A stretch of 64,000 nucleotides of DNA, from NCBI GenBank assembly GCA_965247075.1, contig CBDFGK010000002.1, positions 868,001 to 932,000 of the forward strand, written 5' to 3'. Position 1 is the stretch's first letter, and every line of letters begins with the position of its first letter. Under the pieces are notes generated by a model. The model made no database searches, had not been told where the DNA came from, and worked only from the letters and a program-made list of their open reading frames with translations. This DNA is from CBDFGK01 sp965247075. GTDB taxonomy: Bacteria; Pseudomonadota; Gammaproteobacteria; Pseudomonadales; Halieaceae. This document shows, piece by piece, positions 52,171-61,325 of this stretch. Both the position numbers and the translations under genes were made by a program.

Positions 52171-52953
52171 ATGAATCAACGATTAAGCACACTGACACTG
52201 TTCGCCGCCCTGCTCGCGGGGCTGAGCGCCTGTAGTTCTACGCCAAGCTACAACCCGACTGTCTACCCCTATGAAATCAACACCGAGCTGTTGGCGCAAG
52301 CTGAAGTAAAAAGGGTGATCATCGCGCCTGTTAACCTGGGTGGCCCCTCCCGCCATTACCTGCAGGATATTGAACCGCGCCTGGACAAGATGGTTGAACT
52401 TTACCTGGAAGAAAACGGTATCACGGTGTTACCACAACGCATGTTCGAGCAGCTCTGGAAAACAGCCGTGCGCATCTATGGCAATCCCTATGATCCGACA
52501 TCTGGCAAGACCAATCGTAAAACCTTCGCGCTCATTCTCATTAAAGTTCGCGACCAGCTACTTGAAGCCGAGGCCATAGACGCGATCATCTTCACCGACC
52601 TCATCGAGCAGGATGTGGCCTTTTCCGGTGGCCTCAAGCACCTGGCGCGGTGGAACGGCGTTGCCCGCAAGCCTACCCTGCAGGGCCCCGGCGACGGCGT
52701 TTCGGCAGGCTTTGACTGGAATAGGCCAGCCAGGGCAGCTTCTTTGTCGGCGAGTATCTACAACATACAACTGCAACGCCTGTTCGCCAGCACCGGCGGG
52801 CTGGACACGACCGAAGCCATCGACACGCGCTCCAGCAGCGGGCGCTTTGTGCGCCGTCGCAGTTTGCTGGAAAACGACAGCCATCTTCGCGAGGGTATCG
52901 AGCTGGCTTTCCACCCGTTTATCCCTATGAAGGATTACCCGGGCGGGGAATAG
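52171..52953 (+). CDS. Outer-membrane-type lipoprotein, unknown function
   Basis: 260 aa with signal peptide and lipobox LSAC (Cys21). The mature part has an alpha/beta pattern like the nucleotide-binding-like N-domains of LpoB/CsgG-type lipoproteins (VKRVIIAPVNLGGPSR, DKMVELYLEENGITVLP). I do not recognise the family. Converges on the HupE gene, 6 nt between stops. Confidence 0.7.
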   Translation: MNQRLSTLTLFAALLAGLSACSSTPSYNPTVYPYEINTELLAQAEVKRVIIAPVNLGGPSRHYLQDIEPRLDKMVELYLEENGITVLPQRMFEQLWKTAVRIYGNPYDPTSGKTNRKTFALILIKVRDQLLEAEAIDAIIFTDLIEQDVAFSGGLKHLARWNGVARKPTLQGPGDGVSAGFDWNRPARAASLSASIYNIQLQRLFASTGGLDTTEAIDTRSSSGRFVRRRSLLENDSHLREGIELAFHPFIPMKDYPGGE

Positions 52954-52959
52954 GCGCGG

Positions 52960-53955
52960 CTAAATCACTTCCAGGGCGCGCTCAATGCACCACATGACCG
53001 ACAGCGTTCCCAACAGGTAGACCGGCACGGGCAGCAATTGCTGCTCCTTGTCGCGCAAAGAGTCGCGCATCAAGCCGCGCAGCAGCTTCCAGATAGCGAC
53101 CATGAGAAAGATAAAGGCCAACTGGCCAATTTCGATACCCACGTTGAAAAAAAGCAGCGCCAGGGGTACTGCTGCCTGCGGCAGGCCCACTTCAATCAGC
53201 GCACCGGCAAAACCCATGCCGTGTAGCAAGCCGAACATACCCGCCAGCCACCAGGGGTAGCGCCGGAACAGCCCGGCCCCATCGCGGCGCGCCAGGCTCA
53301 GTGCCAACGCAAATATACTCACCGCGATAGCAAACTCCACCAGTGCCACCGGATACTCCAAATATCCCAGCGTCGCCAGTGACAGGGTAGCGCTGTGACC
53401 GAGCGTAAAGGCAGTGATCGTCCAGACCAGGCGCCGGTTCCACCCCACCAGCAATAACAGTCCAAACACAAACAGCAAGTGGTCCATACCACTCCAGATG
53501 TGCTCCATGCCCAGCCATGAATATTCGCCCATAACCTGGGCCACCGTGGGTTCTGCGGGAACCACAAAACCGGTCTGATTGGCATTCAGCAAGGTCTGGT
53601 AGAAATAACCATCGCGAGTTTCCAGCGAAAACAACACGGAGGCCCGGTTTTCCGGCAAGCCGCTTATAGCAATAGTCTGACCCACCAGACTGCCGACACA
53701 GACCAATCGAAAACTGGTCACAACGCCGGTACCTTCCAGTGTGCCGCCATCGTTGCCCTCAATGCTGCAGGCACTGGGGAGCACCGGCAGCAGCGGCACG
53801 GCGCTGGTTTTCTGGGCCGGTGTTTTCCAGATCACATTGAACTGGCCATCACCGATTTCAAACACCCGTAACAGCGAGGGTGCAAACCGATGCGCCTGTG
53901 CACTGGCACTGCACAGTAAAGCCACCATAAAAATTCCCGGCAGACGACGGTTCAC
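52960..53955 (-). CDS. HupE/UreJ-family membrane protein
   Basis: 331 aa: signal peptide (residues 1-21, ending SAQA), a periplasmic beta domain of about 125 residues, and then about six membrane helices with MEHIWSGMDHLLFVFGLLLL, FTLGHSATLSLATLG and FGLLHGMGFAGALIEVGLP. These histidine-rich helices are the HupE/UreJ signature, proposed metal (nickel or cobalt) permeases. No hydrogenase or urease genes are near. Start overlaps the PPIase stop (ATGA). Confidence 0.87.
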   Translation of the reverse strand: MNRRLPGIFMVALLCSASAQAHRFAPSLLRVFEIGDGQFNVIWKTPAQKTSAVPLLPVLPSACSIEGNDGGTLEGTGVVTSFRLVCVGSLVGQTIAISGLPENRASVLFSLETRDGYFYQTLLNANQTGFVVPAEPTVAQVMGEYSWLGMEHIWSGMDHLLFVFGLLLLVGWNRRLVWTITAFTLGHSATLSLATLGYLEYPVALVEFAIAVSIFALALSLARRDGAGLFRRYPWWLAGMFGLLHGMGFAGALIEVGLPQAAVPLALLFFNVGIEIGQLAFIFLMVAIWKLLRGLMRDSLRDKEQQLLPVPVYLLGTLSVMWCIERALEVI

Positions 53956-54878
53956 TGCATCACCTCATAGCCTTCCCTGACGGCGGCGACAGCACTGCGC
54001 AAAGCGTTACGTCGCCGCTCGAGTTTCAAATCACGCAACAGTTGTTGCTGGACTTCGTCCAGGCGAGCATCGCGCTCGCTCTGTAGCTGCTCAATCCAGA
54101 CCAGGTGATAGCCATAGGTAGACTCAACCGGACCCACCCAGCTATTGGCCCGGGGGTCCAGTGCCTGCAGGTTCAGTACAAATCCCGCTCCAAAATTTCT
54201 CGCCAGTTGCGCCGGCGATTGAGAAACAAATCTGTAGCCCGGCAGGAACGGCGAACTCAACTCCCTGGCGAGCTCGGGGGCGAGTGATTGCGAACGAATC
54301 TGTTCGGCGACAGCGGCCAGTTCACGCTCTCTGTCCCGGCTCAGGTAGACATGATCAATGGTGTAACGGACCGGCCTGCGCAGCTCTTCGCGCCTTTCCT
54401 CAAAGGCAAGCTGCACATCTTCCCCGGTTGGCGTCAGTGGTGGGTAGCGCACCAGCAACAGTTGCTCCATCACCTGGATAAGTCGGCGCTTCACCACTTC
54501 ATCACCGAGATGCAATTCCATGCGCAAGGCTTCTTTAAAGAGCTCGTCTTCGCTCTTGTCAGCAGCTATCTGCAGGAAATTCATGTTGCGAATCAAGCGT
54601 TGGCGCACCACTGGATCATACTGATAAATTTCCAACTCCAGCCCCTCCTGAAACAACATCTCTCTATCCAGTTCAGAGGCAATCATGCCAGCCAATTGTT
54701 GTTCACTGGGCGGGCGACCCGTGGTGCTGAACCATTGCTTCTTCAGATTATCCACGCGGCTGGCAGGCAGGGGCCCCACGCTCGGCAATGGCGACGGGTC
54801 AAGCCAGCGTAGCAATACAAAAAGTGCGCTACCCAGCACCAGGAAATGCAGCGCCGGACGGCGCAAAAAATTGCTCAT
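53952..54878 (-). CDS. Parvulin-type peptidyl-prolyl cis-trans isomerase
   Basis: 308 aa from the ATG at 54878 (the frame extends to 54968): N-terminal membrane anchor (LHFLVLGSALFVLLRWLDPS), helical chaperone-like region, and a degenerate parvulin domain from about residue 165 (RYTIDHVYLS to SWVGPVESTYGYHLVWIEQL). Located in the envelope. Coupled with the HupE gene behind it and 8 nt after the DUF3604 gene. Confidence 0.85.
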   Translation of the reverse strand: MSNFLRRPALHFLVLGSALFVLLRWLDPSPLPSVGPLPASRVDNLKKQWFSTTGRPPSEQQLAGMIASELDREMLFQEGLELEIYQYDPVVRQRLIRNMNFLQIAADKSEDELFKEALRMELHLGDEVVKRRLIQVMEQLLLVRYPPLTPTGEDVQLAFEERREELRRPVRYTIDHVYLSRDRERELAAVAEQIRSQSLAPELARELSSPFLPGYRFVSQSPAQLARNFGAGFVLNLQALDPRANSWVGPVESTYGYHLVWIEQLQSERDARLDEVQQQLLRDLKLERRRNALRSAVAAVREGYEVMQ

Positions 54879-54886
54879 TACTGTAA

Positions 54887-56788
54887 TTATTCTCGTTGTG
54901 TGGCATGCCAAATAGGAGAGCTTACCGCCCGTTCCTGAATATAAGGCCGATGTTCCGCTGCGCAGCATCCCTCCAGACCTTCACCAATGCTATCCGGATT
55001 GGCGCAGTCCACTGCGTTGGCAACACAGATCTGCCGGCTCCAGCGACAGCGGGGATTCTCAACCGCCCTGGCGTAGTAGTAGGATAACTGGCTGGGTTGA
55101 TAATCCGGGTCTTCCCACACTGCACAGAGTCGATCAAACCCCTCGCCCTGCGGTTGACAACTGTCCGCTGCTACGGAAGCGCCATTGTTGGCATCACCGG
55201 CCACATCGTATACTTTCTCGTGTCCCCGGCCACTGGCATCGACCCAACCCTTGATAATCTGTAAGCGCTGCAAGGGCACACCAGCGGAGCTACCCGTTAT
55301 CGCATCACGCTGCGCGGCTACCATAAAGGAGGGTGTAGGCCCGGGCGTTAACGTACCGCCCATTGCCACTCCCTGTTGATAGCCGCGCTCTACCAAATCA
55401 CTGCGCTCGCACACGCTCGGCTCTATATCAGCGCCGCCGAAAAAGCGCATTTCTATACGCGGCCCACTGGTAGCATAGGTTTCCCGGCGCTGCATAGCGT
55501 CAAACAATGCATCGCGGCTGTTTTCCGGCGCCCAGACAGCCGCTAGCCCACCCGGACTGAATTCCAGATCATCGACCAGTCCCGGTGGCACCACTTCGCC
55601 GGCTGGCACACCGGCACCGCCGTGGCCCTGGAAACCTTCTTCACTGACTGCGCCGGGGGTGCCCAGGTGGGTGTCGGTACTGCCAATGAAGCCGGTCTTA
55701 AAGGGGTTGACTCCCAGGCGCTGTTGCTGGCGCAGGCCGTCGCGCAATACCTCGCGTACGAAACCATCATCCGGCTCAGGCGCCTGGCGCGTCCAGCTCT
55801 GAAATTTGCCACTGAATTTATCGTAGGGCAGTTGCTCGAAGGCACACAGTTCATCCTCGGTAATGCCGGCTTGGTAGAAGCACTCGCTGGAGCCCTTGTG
55901 TTGCATTACCTCCACCAGCGTTTCCAGTTGCGCCCGGGTGGTCGCCTGCGCGGCCGTCAACGGAGTGCCATCTTCCTGCCAGGTTTTGAACATATAGCCA
56001 TCACTGATATTCGAGTTGTGGGGTATTACCATGACATCACAGCTGCCATCGGTGGAGAGACAGGCTTCGTCCAACTGTTGATACAGGTTCACCGCCAGCT
56101 TTTTGCTGTCAATAAAACTGATAGGCAAGTCCGGCACCTCGGCATTGCGAAAAATTACATTGCGGTGGGTATTGCCCAGGTTCTCCGATGCGCCCGTCCA
56201 CTCATAGGCCACAAAGGCCGTGAACTGACAATCCTCACTGCGATCATAGGCCGCTTCAGCCGCCGCCTGCATCTCCTGCCAGGGGCCTCTACTCGCCGCC
56301 AGGCATACGGCACCCTCATCACCACAAAAACCCAGCCGCTTGCCACTGGCCGCCGTGGTGTTGAACAGGTAAAACGCCACCCGCGGCCACCACCGATACA
56401 CTTTGCAGGACCAGCCGTCATAACCGGGCATACCCGGCGTCGTACAGGTTTTCACCTCGCCCAGCATTTCGGCATGATCGGTGACCGCTGCAAAATCCAG
56501 CGGCCTCTGCAACTGCATCTTGCGCTGTGCCTGTCCGTCGATCCAGGGCTGAATGCCTATTTCCGCACCCCGGGCGAAGCGATAAGCCTGCGCCGGAGTG
56601 GTGCGTGTATCCTGGGTACTGGCATCGAGGCTGTAGCGGGTGTGAACATGCAGATCACCCCAGTACAGGTTATTGGATGGGTTGTAATGCCGGCAGGGCC
56701 GGCGCTGCTCGCTGTAGTCAAGCGCCTGTACCGGCAGCGCCAACAGCACCGCGGCCAGCCAGCTCAACGCTGCAGTGCTAGTCCTCAT
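54887..56788 (-). CDS. DUF3604 protein (PHP-like, exported)
   Basis: 633 aa from the ATG at 56788 (GTG at 56803 also possible). Signal peptide to about residue 23, then NLYWGDLHVHTRYSLDASTQ and PLDFAAVTDHAEMLGE, the metal-ligand motifs of a PHP-type metallo-phosphoesterase fold. Further on are FIGSTDTHLGTPGAVSEEGF and AVWAPENSRDALFDAMQRRE. Many Cys suggest disulfides, fitting a periplasmic site. The reaction is unknown. Forms an operon with the PPIase and HupE genes. Confidence 0.87.
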   Translation of the reverse strand: MRTSTAALSWLAAVLLALPVQALDYSEQRRPCRHYNPSNNLYWGDLHVHTRYSLDASTQDTRTTPAQAYRFARGAEIGIQPWIDGQAQRKMQLQRPLDFAAVTDHAEMLGEVKTCTTPGMPGYDGWSCKVYRWWPRVAFYLFNTTAASGKRLGFCGDEGAVCLAASRGPWQEMQAAAEAAYDRSEDCQFTAFVAYEWTGASENLGNTHRNVIFRNAEVPDLPISFIDSKKLAVNLYQQLDEACLSTDGSCDVMVIPHNSNISDGYMFKTWQEDGTPLTAAQATTRAQLETLVEVMQHKGSSECFYQAGITEDELCAFEQLPYDKFSGKFQSWTRQAPEPDDGFVREVLRDGLRQQQRLGVNPFKTGFIGSTDTHLGTPGAVSEEGFQGHGGAGVPAGEVVPPGLVDDLEFSPGGLAAVWAPENSRDALFDAMQRRETYATSGPRIEMRFFGGADIEPSVCERSDLVERGYQQGVAMGGTLTPGPTPSFMVAAQRDAITGSSAGVPLQRLQIIKGWVDASGRGHEKVYDVAGDANNGASVAADSCQPQGEGFDRLCAVWEDPDYQPSQLSYYYARAVENPRCRWSRQICVANAVDCANPDSIGEGLEGCCAAEHRPYIQERAVSSPIWHATQRE

Positions 56789-56869
56789 AGAGCTGCGCTT
56801 CACCCTTCAGTTGGGCTTCAACAGAGCCCATCAAATCGGCCTGGCTGAGCAATAGCAGTGGTTTGTTCC

Positions 56870-57433
56870 TTACGCCGGCCAGTAGCTGACATAGTCTTCA
56901 ACCTTTCTTGCCGGTAGCGGTTTAGCAGCACCATCGCGGCTGCCGAAATAGAGAAATCCTATAATCTGTTCGTTGTCTGCCAGGCCCAAAGCCTCGGTCA
57001 CCGTCGCATCTTCAACATAGCTGCCAGTGCGCCAGATACCCGCGTAGCCCTGTGCTTCGGCTGCCAACAGCATGGCGTGGGCGGCGCAGCCCGCAGACAA
57101 TAGCTGTTCCTGATGCGGTACTTTGGGGTGTTGGGTATAACGGCAAATAACCACAATCATCACGGGTGCGCGCAGTGGCGCATGCTGCGCCTTGCTGCAT
57201 GCGGCTGCATCCGCCTGTGGATTACTGGCCAACAAACTGTCTAGAAAAACCTGCCCCAATTGCTGCCGTGCCTCACCGCTGATCACCTGAAATCGCCAGG
57301 GTCGCAGCCAGGCGTGGTCCGGAGCCCGCAAGGCGGCCCTGAACATATTTTGCAGTGCCTGTGAATCGGGACCAGGTTCAATCAACCGCAGTGAGGAATT
57401 TCGCTGCAGAAGTGAGCGTAGTGTTGCATGCAT
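56870..57433 (-). CDS. Nitroreductase-family protein (YdjA-like)
   Basis: 187 aa, FMN-dependent nitroreductase fold: FRAALRAPDHAWLRPWRFQV (the YdjA-type FMN-binding start), and YAGIWRTGSYVEDATVTEAL near the C-terminus. A TTG at 57442 would add three residues. Co-oriented with the FkbM gene. Confidence 0.88.
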   Translation of the reverse strand: MHATLRSLLQRNSSLRLIEPGPDSQALQNMFRAALRAPDHAWLRPWRFQVISGEARQQLGQVFLDSLLASNPQADAAACSKAQHAPLRAPVMIVVICRYTQHPKVPHQEQLLSAGCAAHAMLLAAEAQGYAGIWRTGSYVEDATVTEALGLADNEQIIGFLYFGSRDGAAKPLPARKVEDYVSYWPA

Positions 57434-57442
57434 GGGCGGCAA

Positions 57443-58258
57443 TTATACAGGCATGCCAAGCAATATGTTCATAAAGCCCTCATCTTTGGCACGGCTGTCC
57501 ACATTTTTGCACCACTGCTTTAGCTCATTGGCGGTGACTGGAGCCAGCCGGTGCTCAATATGATCGACAACGGCAAAGGGCAGGCCCAACTGCTCCAGTA
57601 AACCGATCAGGGCCACACCGGTAGTGCCGGCCTGGCGCAGGGAATACGGCGTTAGCTCGATGATCATTCTCAGATCCGCACCACTACGCTTGAGCAGAGG
57701 CATTAAACCCTGCACCACCTGATGTTCCGATCCCTGGGTATCAATTTTTACCAGCTTCAATCGCTCACAACAGGATTGCAGGTAGGTCGCGCCGGCGGCC
57801 AACTCAATGGCTACTACCTGCCGCGATGCATCGTCTGTATACAGTTGATGGTCACCCAGGTTGTCGGGGTGCAGATGCAACCGCCCCTGCCCTGGCCCAG
57901 TTGCCAGCGCGATGTCGGCGGCGTGAACCCGGTCTGCAAACTCATTCAGTTCAATATTCTTCTGCAGCAGCGCATAGTTGCGCGGCTCCGGTTCAAAAGC
58001 GTAGACCTGGCCCTGCGCACCCACACAGGCCGCCGCAAGCACGGTGAAGTAACCAATATTGGCCCCCGCATCGAGAAAGGTATCACCGGGCTTGAGAAAT
58101 CGCTGCACCAGGCTGGTTTCAAAGGGTTCCCACAAGCCCTCTTTGCGCAATAGCTCGGAGATATAAATATCCCTGTCCACATGCACCAGTAAATGCAATG
58201 GCGGCACGATACCGGGCAGTTGCAGCGGCACCGCAGTGCTGCGCGGTGGAGAATTCAA
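57443..58258 (-). CDS. FkbM-family SAM-dependent methyltransferase
   Basis: 271 aa with SAM motif I GDTFLDAGANIGYFTVLAAA, then VYAFEPEPRNYALLQKNIEL and VKIDTQGSEHQVVQGLMPLL, the order of FkbM methyltransferases. Substrate unknown. Starts 6 nt after fabY. Confidence 0.87.
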   Translation of the reverse strand: MNSPPRSTAVPLQLPGIVPPLHLLVHVDRDIYISELLRKEGLWEPFETSLVQRFLKPGDTFLDAGANIGYFTVLAAACVGAQGQVYAFEPEPRNYALLQKNIELNEFADRVHAADIALATGPGQGRLHLHPDNLGDHQLYTDDASRQVVAIELAAGATYLQSCCERLKLVKIDTQGSEHQVVQGLMPLLKRSGADLRMIIELTPYSLRQAGTTGVALIGLLEQLGLPFAVVDHIEHRLAPVTANELKQWCKNVDSRAKDEGFMNILLGMPV

Positions 58259-58264
58259 CGGCGG

Positions 58265-60121
58265 TCAACTCATATCAGCGTAGTTATTGGGCAGATTGAG
58301 ATCTATCTCCACCATTCCGCCACCCAGGCGCACCCAGTCCGGGCTCAGCTCAACATCGTCCTGGCCCAGCACGTTATGATCAAATTTGTAGACCGGTTGG
58401 GCCTCGCCCGCTTGCGCCCGTGCTTCATATTCTGTGCTGCGCTGAGTGGTTGCTTCGTGATGCTGTCCCCATTGCAGCAGTGCCTTACTGCCGTGCCGTT
58501 TTGCCAGCATTGCCATGGTCTGGCCTGGAGACAGCACGACCGCCGATGCATTATTGCCACCAAAGCCCTTGGCATTGACGATGGCATAGCGCTGCTGGGC
58601 TGTATCAATCTGCCTGTGGTCGGTGCAGATATCCAGGTTACTGCAATCCACGTCTGCGGCCACCTCATCAATGGTAGCAATGCCCGGCAGCAGGCCGTGC
58701 TGCCAAATGCCCAGTGTCGTGGCCAATTGATCAGCTCCTGCACTGCCTATAGAGTGCCCAAGAAATGCTTTTACTGCCACCAGTGGCCATTTCTCAATAC
58801 CGAAAGTGCGCGCTACCCTGTTGAGAATATGGGACTCGGTAACACGGTTCTGGGGAGTGCCTGTACCGTGCGCCTGTACCAGCCCCCCGCGGCGAACACC
58901 CTCTTCTCCTACCAGGCTGCGGGCAGCAGCAAGCGCCTTGGCAACGGTAATGTAATTGCCCACGCCGGGCGCGGCGATAGATTTTTTGTGGCCGTCTGCA
59001 TTGACGAAAACATCGCTGACGGCTCCGTATACCGTGGCGCCTACCTGCAGTGCCAATTCATCGTCAAACAACACCACCATCTGGGCTGACTCGGCAATGG
59101 TGAAACCGCAGTTTTCCGCAAATGGGCGGCAGGCGCGGCGGTGATCAGGTTCCTGCTCGGCCGACAAACCGTCCAGCTCTCGCAGTCCCCGCTCACTGGC
59201 CAGCGCGCCCATGGCGGCGTAGCCTTCCATGATTTCCGGCGTTATCGGCGCCTCGGCATTACCTACCACGGCAATGCGGCTACGGCCACTCTGGATATCA
59301 GCCGCGCCCTGGCGCAGGTTGTAGAGAAACGAGGCGCAGGCTCCCATATTAGTACCGGTAGTACCGAAACTGCCTAACACGTAAGCATTGATGAAATCCG
59401 CCGGCATTTCCGCGAAACCCAGCGGGCACTGCTTGGACGTCACTTTGCGACCGTTATAGCGCGCCTTGACCATGCCGCCATTGCCATTGGCATCGAGTTG
59501 GCTCATACCACTGCCGGCATAGACCGATATCTGGTCTGCCGGTACCAGTGCGCGCAGCTCATCCCAGTTGAGACCACTGCCACCGAGCGCATCGGAGGCG
59601 GCGTAAACCGCCATTTGCAAGCCGCGTGGGTGGCTGCGAGACTGATACAGAGCGCCGGGATCAAAGCCACTGGGCAATTGACCGGCCGCTTTAACGGCCG
59701 CCTCGCGGTGGGTGGGCAGCAAAAACATCATACCTTCGCCAATTTCCACGTGCACGTGTAGATCATCAACCGTAGTAACTTTCCAACCACTTGGTACCTG
59801 CTGCGGCAGATGCTTGGCCTGGGTGCGAAAGCTCATCGGGTAATCTTCCGAGTGCGCCACCATGCGGCGGTTCCAGGCCACCGCATCGACGTCATAAAAT
59901 GTCGATTCAATACGGCGTATCAGCGTACCGTCCCGCAGCAACTGTCGCTGCGACTCGGCGCCGTCCCACGGCAAGCCCATCAATGCCGCCAGTGACTGCC
60001 AGGTGCTATCTGCATCTGCCTGTGGCAGTGCATCGATGACCATGCGCCGGTAGGCGTGATGCGACGAGGTTCGGCCGGCGGCATTGATGCCACCACAACC
60101 TACAATAACTGATAAACGCAC
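58265..60121 (-). CDS. fabY: Beta-ketoacyl-ACP synthase FabY
   Basis: 618-aa condensing enzyme resembling Pseudomonas FabY, which starts fatty-acid synthesis from acetyl-CoA and malonyl-ACP in place of FabH. The KASI/II-type Cys-His-His set is visible: Cys262 in NMGACASFLYNLRQ, His418 in QAHGTGTPQNR, His456 in FLGHSIGSAGADQL. About 200 residues longer than FabB/FabF, matching FabY. Confidence 0.85.
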   Translation of the reverse strand: MRLSVIVGCGGINAAGRTSSHHAYRRMVIDALPQADADSTWQSLAALMGLPWDGAESQRQLLRDGTLIRRIESTFYDVDAVAWNRRMVAHSEDYPMSFRTQAKHLPQQVPSGWKVTTVDDLHVHVEIGEGMMFLLPTHREAAVKAAGQLPSGFDPGALYQSRSHPRGLQMAVYAASDALGGSGLNWDELRALVPADQISVYAGSGMSQLDANGNGGMVKARYNGRKVTSKQCPLGFAEMPADFINAYVLGSFGTTGTNMGACASFLYNLRQGAADIQSGRSRIAVVGNAEAPITPEIMEGYAAMGALASERGLRELDGLSAEQEPDHRRACRPFAENCGFTIAESAQMVVLFDDELALQVGATVYGAVSDVFVNADGHKKSIAAPGVGNYITVAKALAAARSLVGEEGVRRGGLVQAHGTGTPQNRVTESHILNRVARTFGIEKWPLVAVKAFLGHSIGSAGADQLATTLGIWQHGLLPGIATIDEVAADVDCSNLDICTDHRQIDTAQQRYAIVNAKGFGGNNASAVVLSPGQTMAMLAKRHGSKALLQWGQHHEATTQRSTEYEARAQAGEAQPVYKFDHNVLGQDDVELSPDWVRLGGGMVEIDLNLPNNYADMS

Positions 60122-60245
60122 GCTTGCACCTCCGCGGTCAATAAAGACTCATTGTAAAAACACCTCATTAGAGTCAGTATGATATTTTGGCCATTGTTTA
60201 TGGTTTTTCAGCCATCAATGGCTCTCGCCATATCGAGGTAACCTT

Positions 60246-61235
60246 ATGATCCGTGTTGTCCTGGCTCTTTATCCGCGTACCCTCGCCACCAGCCTGGCCC
60301 TGCCAATGGACATACTGCAGGCGGCGAACCAGGCTGCCGGCATCGAGTTCAGGGGCATCGCGCAACTGCAATTTCAACTTGCCGCAATAGACAGGCAACC
60401 GGTTGCTATTGTGGGTGGGCTGGAAATAACACCCCATATCACGCTGCAACAAATAGCTCCCTGCGACATGTTGCTGCTGCCGGCCATGTGGCGAAACCCG
60501 CAACCCGTACTGCACAGCCAGCAGGATTTAGTGGCGCTGCTGCCGGATCTTGCGGCGGCGGGCACCAGTATTTGTTCCATTGGTACGGCCAGTTGCTTTC
60601 TTGCTGCCAGCGGTTTACTGGATGGCAAGGCCGCCACCACGCACTGGGCTTATATGGATGAATTCCAGCGCCGCTATCCGGCAGTCAAGCTCAAACCGCG
60701 CCACCTGATCACCCAGAGTGGCAAGCTCTACTGTGCAGGCAGTGTCAATTCGGGCGCCGACCTGATGATCCACTTGATTGAAGACTGGTTCGGTCAGCGC
60801 GTAGCACGGGCCGTGGAAAGCCAGTTTTCGCCAGAGATACGGCGGCCCTTCCAGGCCCATGCCTATCAGTCGGTGGAGGACAGTGCCCACCACGACGAAC
60901 TGGTGCTGTCGGCGCAACAATGGCTGCAAGACCAGTTGCACAAGCCTGTCTCCATGACCGCATTGGCCGATACACTGGGTTGCAGCACTCGCACCTTCAA
61001 CCGGCGTTTTAAAAATGTTACCGGCCAGACGCCGGGCAGCTACCTGCGCTCGCAGCGCCTGGCCGCCGCCCGGGAATTACTGCGCACCACCAACCTGTCG
61101 GTGGGTGAGGTAGCCTGGCAGGTGGGCCTGCACGATGTCAGTTACTTCACCAGCCAGTTCCAGCGCCACACCGGCCAGACACCGGCCAGGTACCGCCAAA
61201 GTGTGCGTGGCAAGCTGTTTTCACCGAATCTCTGA
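60246..61235 (+). CDS. GlxA-family AraC-type regulator
   Basis: 329 aa: N-terminal DJ-1/PfpI-like domain (residues about 1-190; ISICSIGTAS-type nucleophile elbow with Cys in GTSICSIGTASCFLA) and a C-terminal AraC double HTH (LGCSTRTFNRRFKNVTGQTP, VGLHDVSYFTSQFQRHTGQT). Effector unknown. Divergent from fabY and followed by a thiolase; an AGCCAT-CA-ATGGCT dyad at 60210-60223 precedes it and could be its operator. Confidence 0.9.
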   Translation: MIRVVLALYPRTLATSLALPMDILQAANQAAGIEFRGIAQLQFQLAAIDRQPVAIVGGLEITPHITLQQIAPCDMLLLPAMWRNPQPVLHSQQDLVALLPDLAAAGTSICSIGTASCFLAASGLLDGKAATTHWAYMDEFQRRYPAVKLKPRHLITQSGKLYCAGSVNSGADLMIHLIEDWFGQRVARAVESQFSPEIRRPFQAHAYQSVEDSAHHDELVLSAQQWLQDQLHKPVSMTALADTLGCSTRTFNRRFKNVTGQTPGSYLRSQRLAAARELLRTTNLSVGEVAWQVGLHDVSYFTSQFQRHTGQTPARYRQSVRGKLFSPNL

Positions 61236-61325
61236 AGCGCCGGTGGCCGCTGGCCAAACTTGTATCGCGGGGGTGCTTGTGGCTAAATGAGCGCCCTTCA
61301 AAAGACCAGTCACAAGGAGCTCAGT

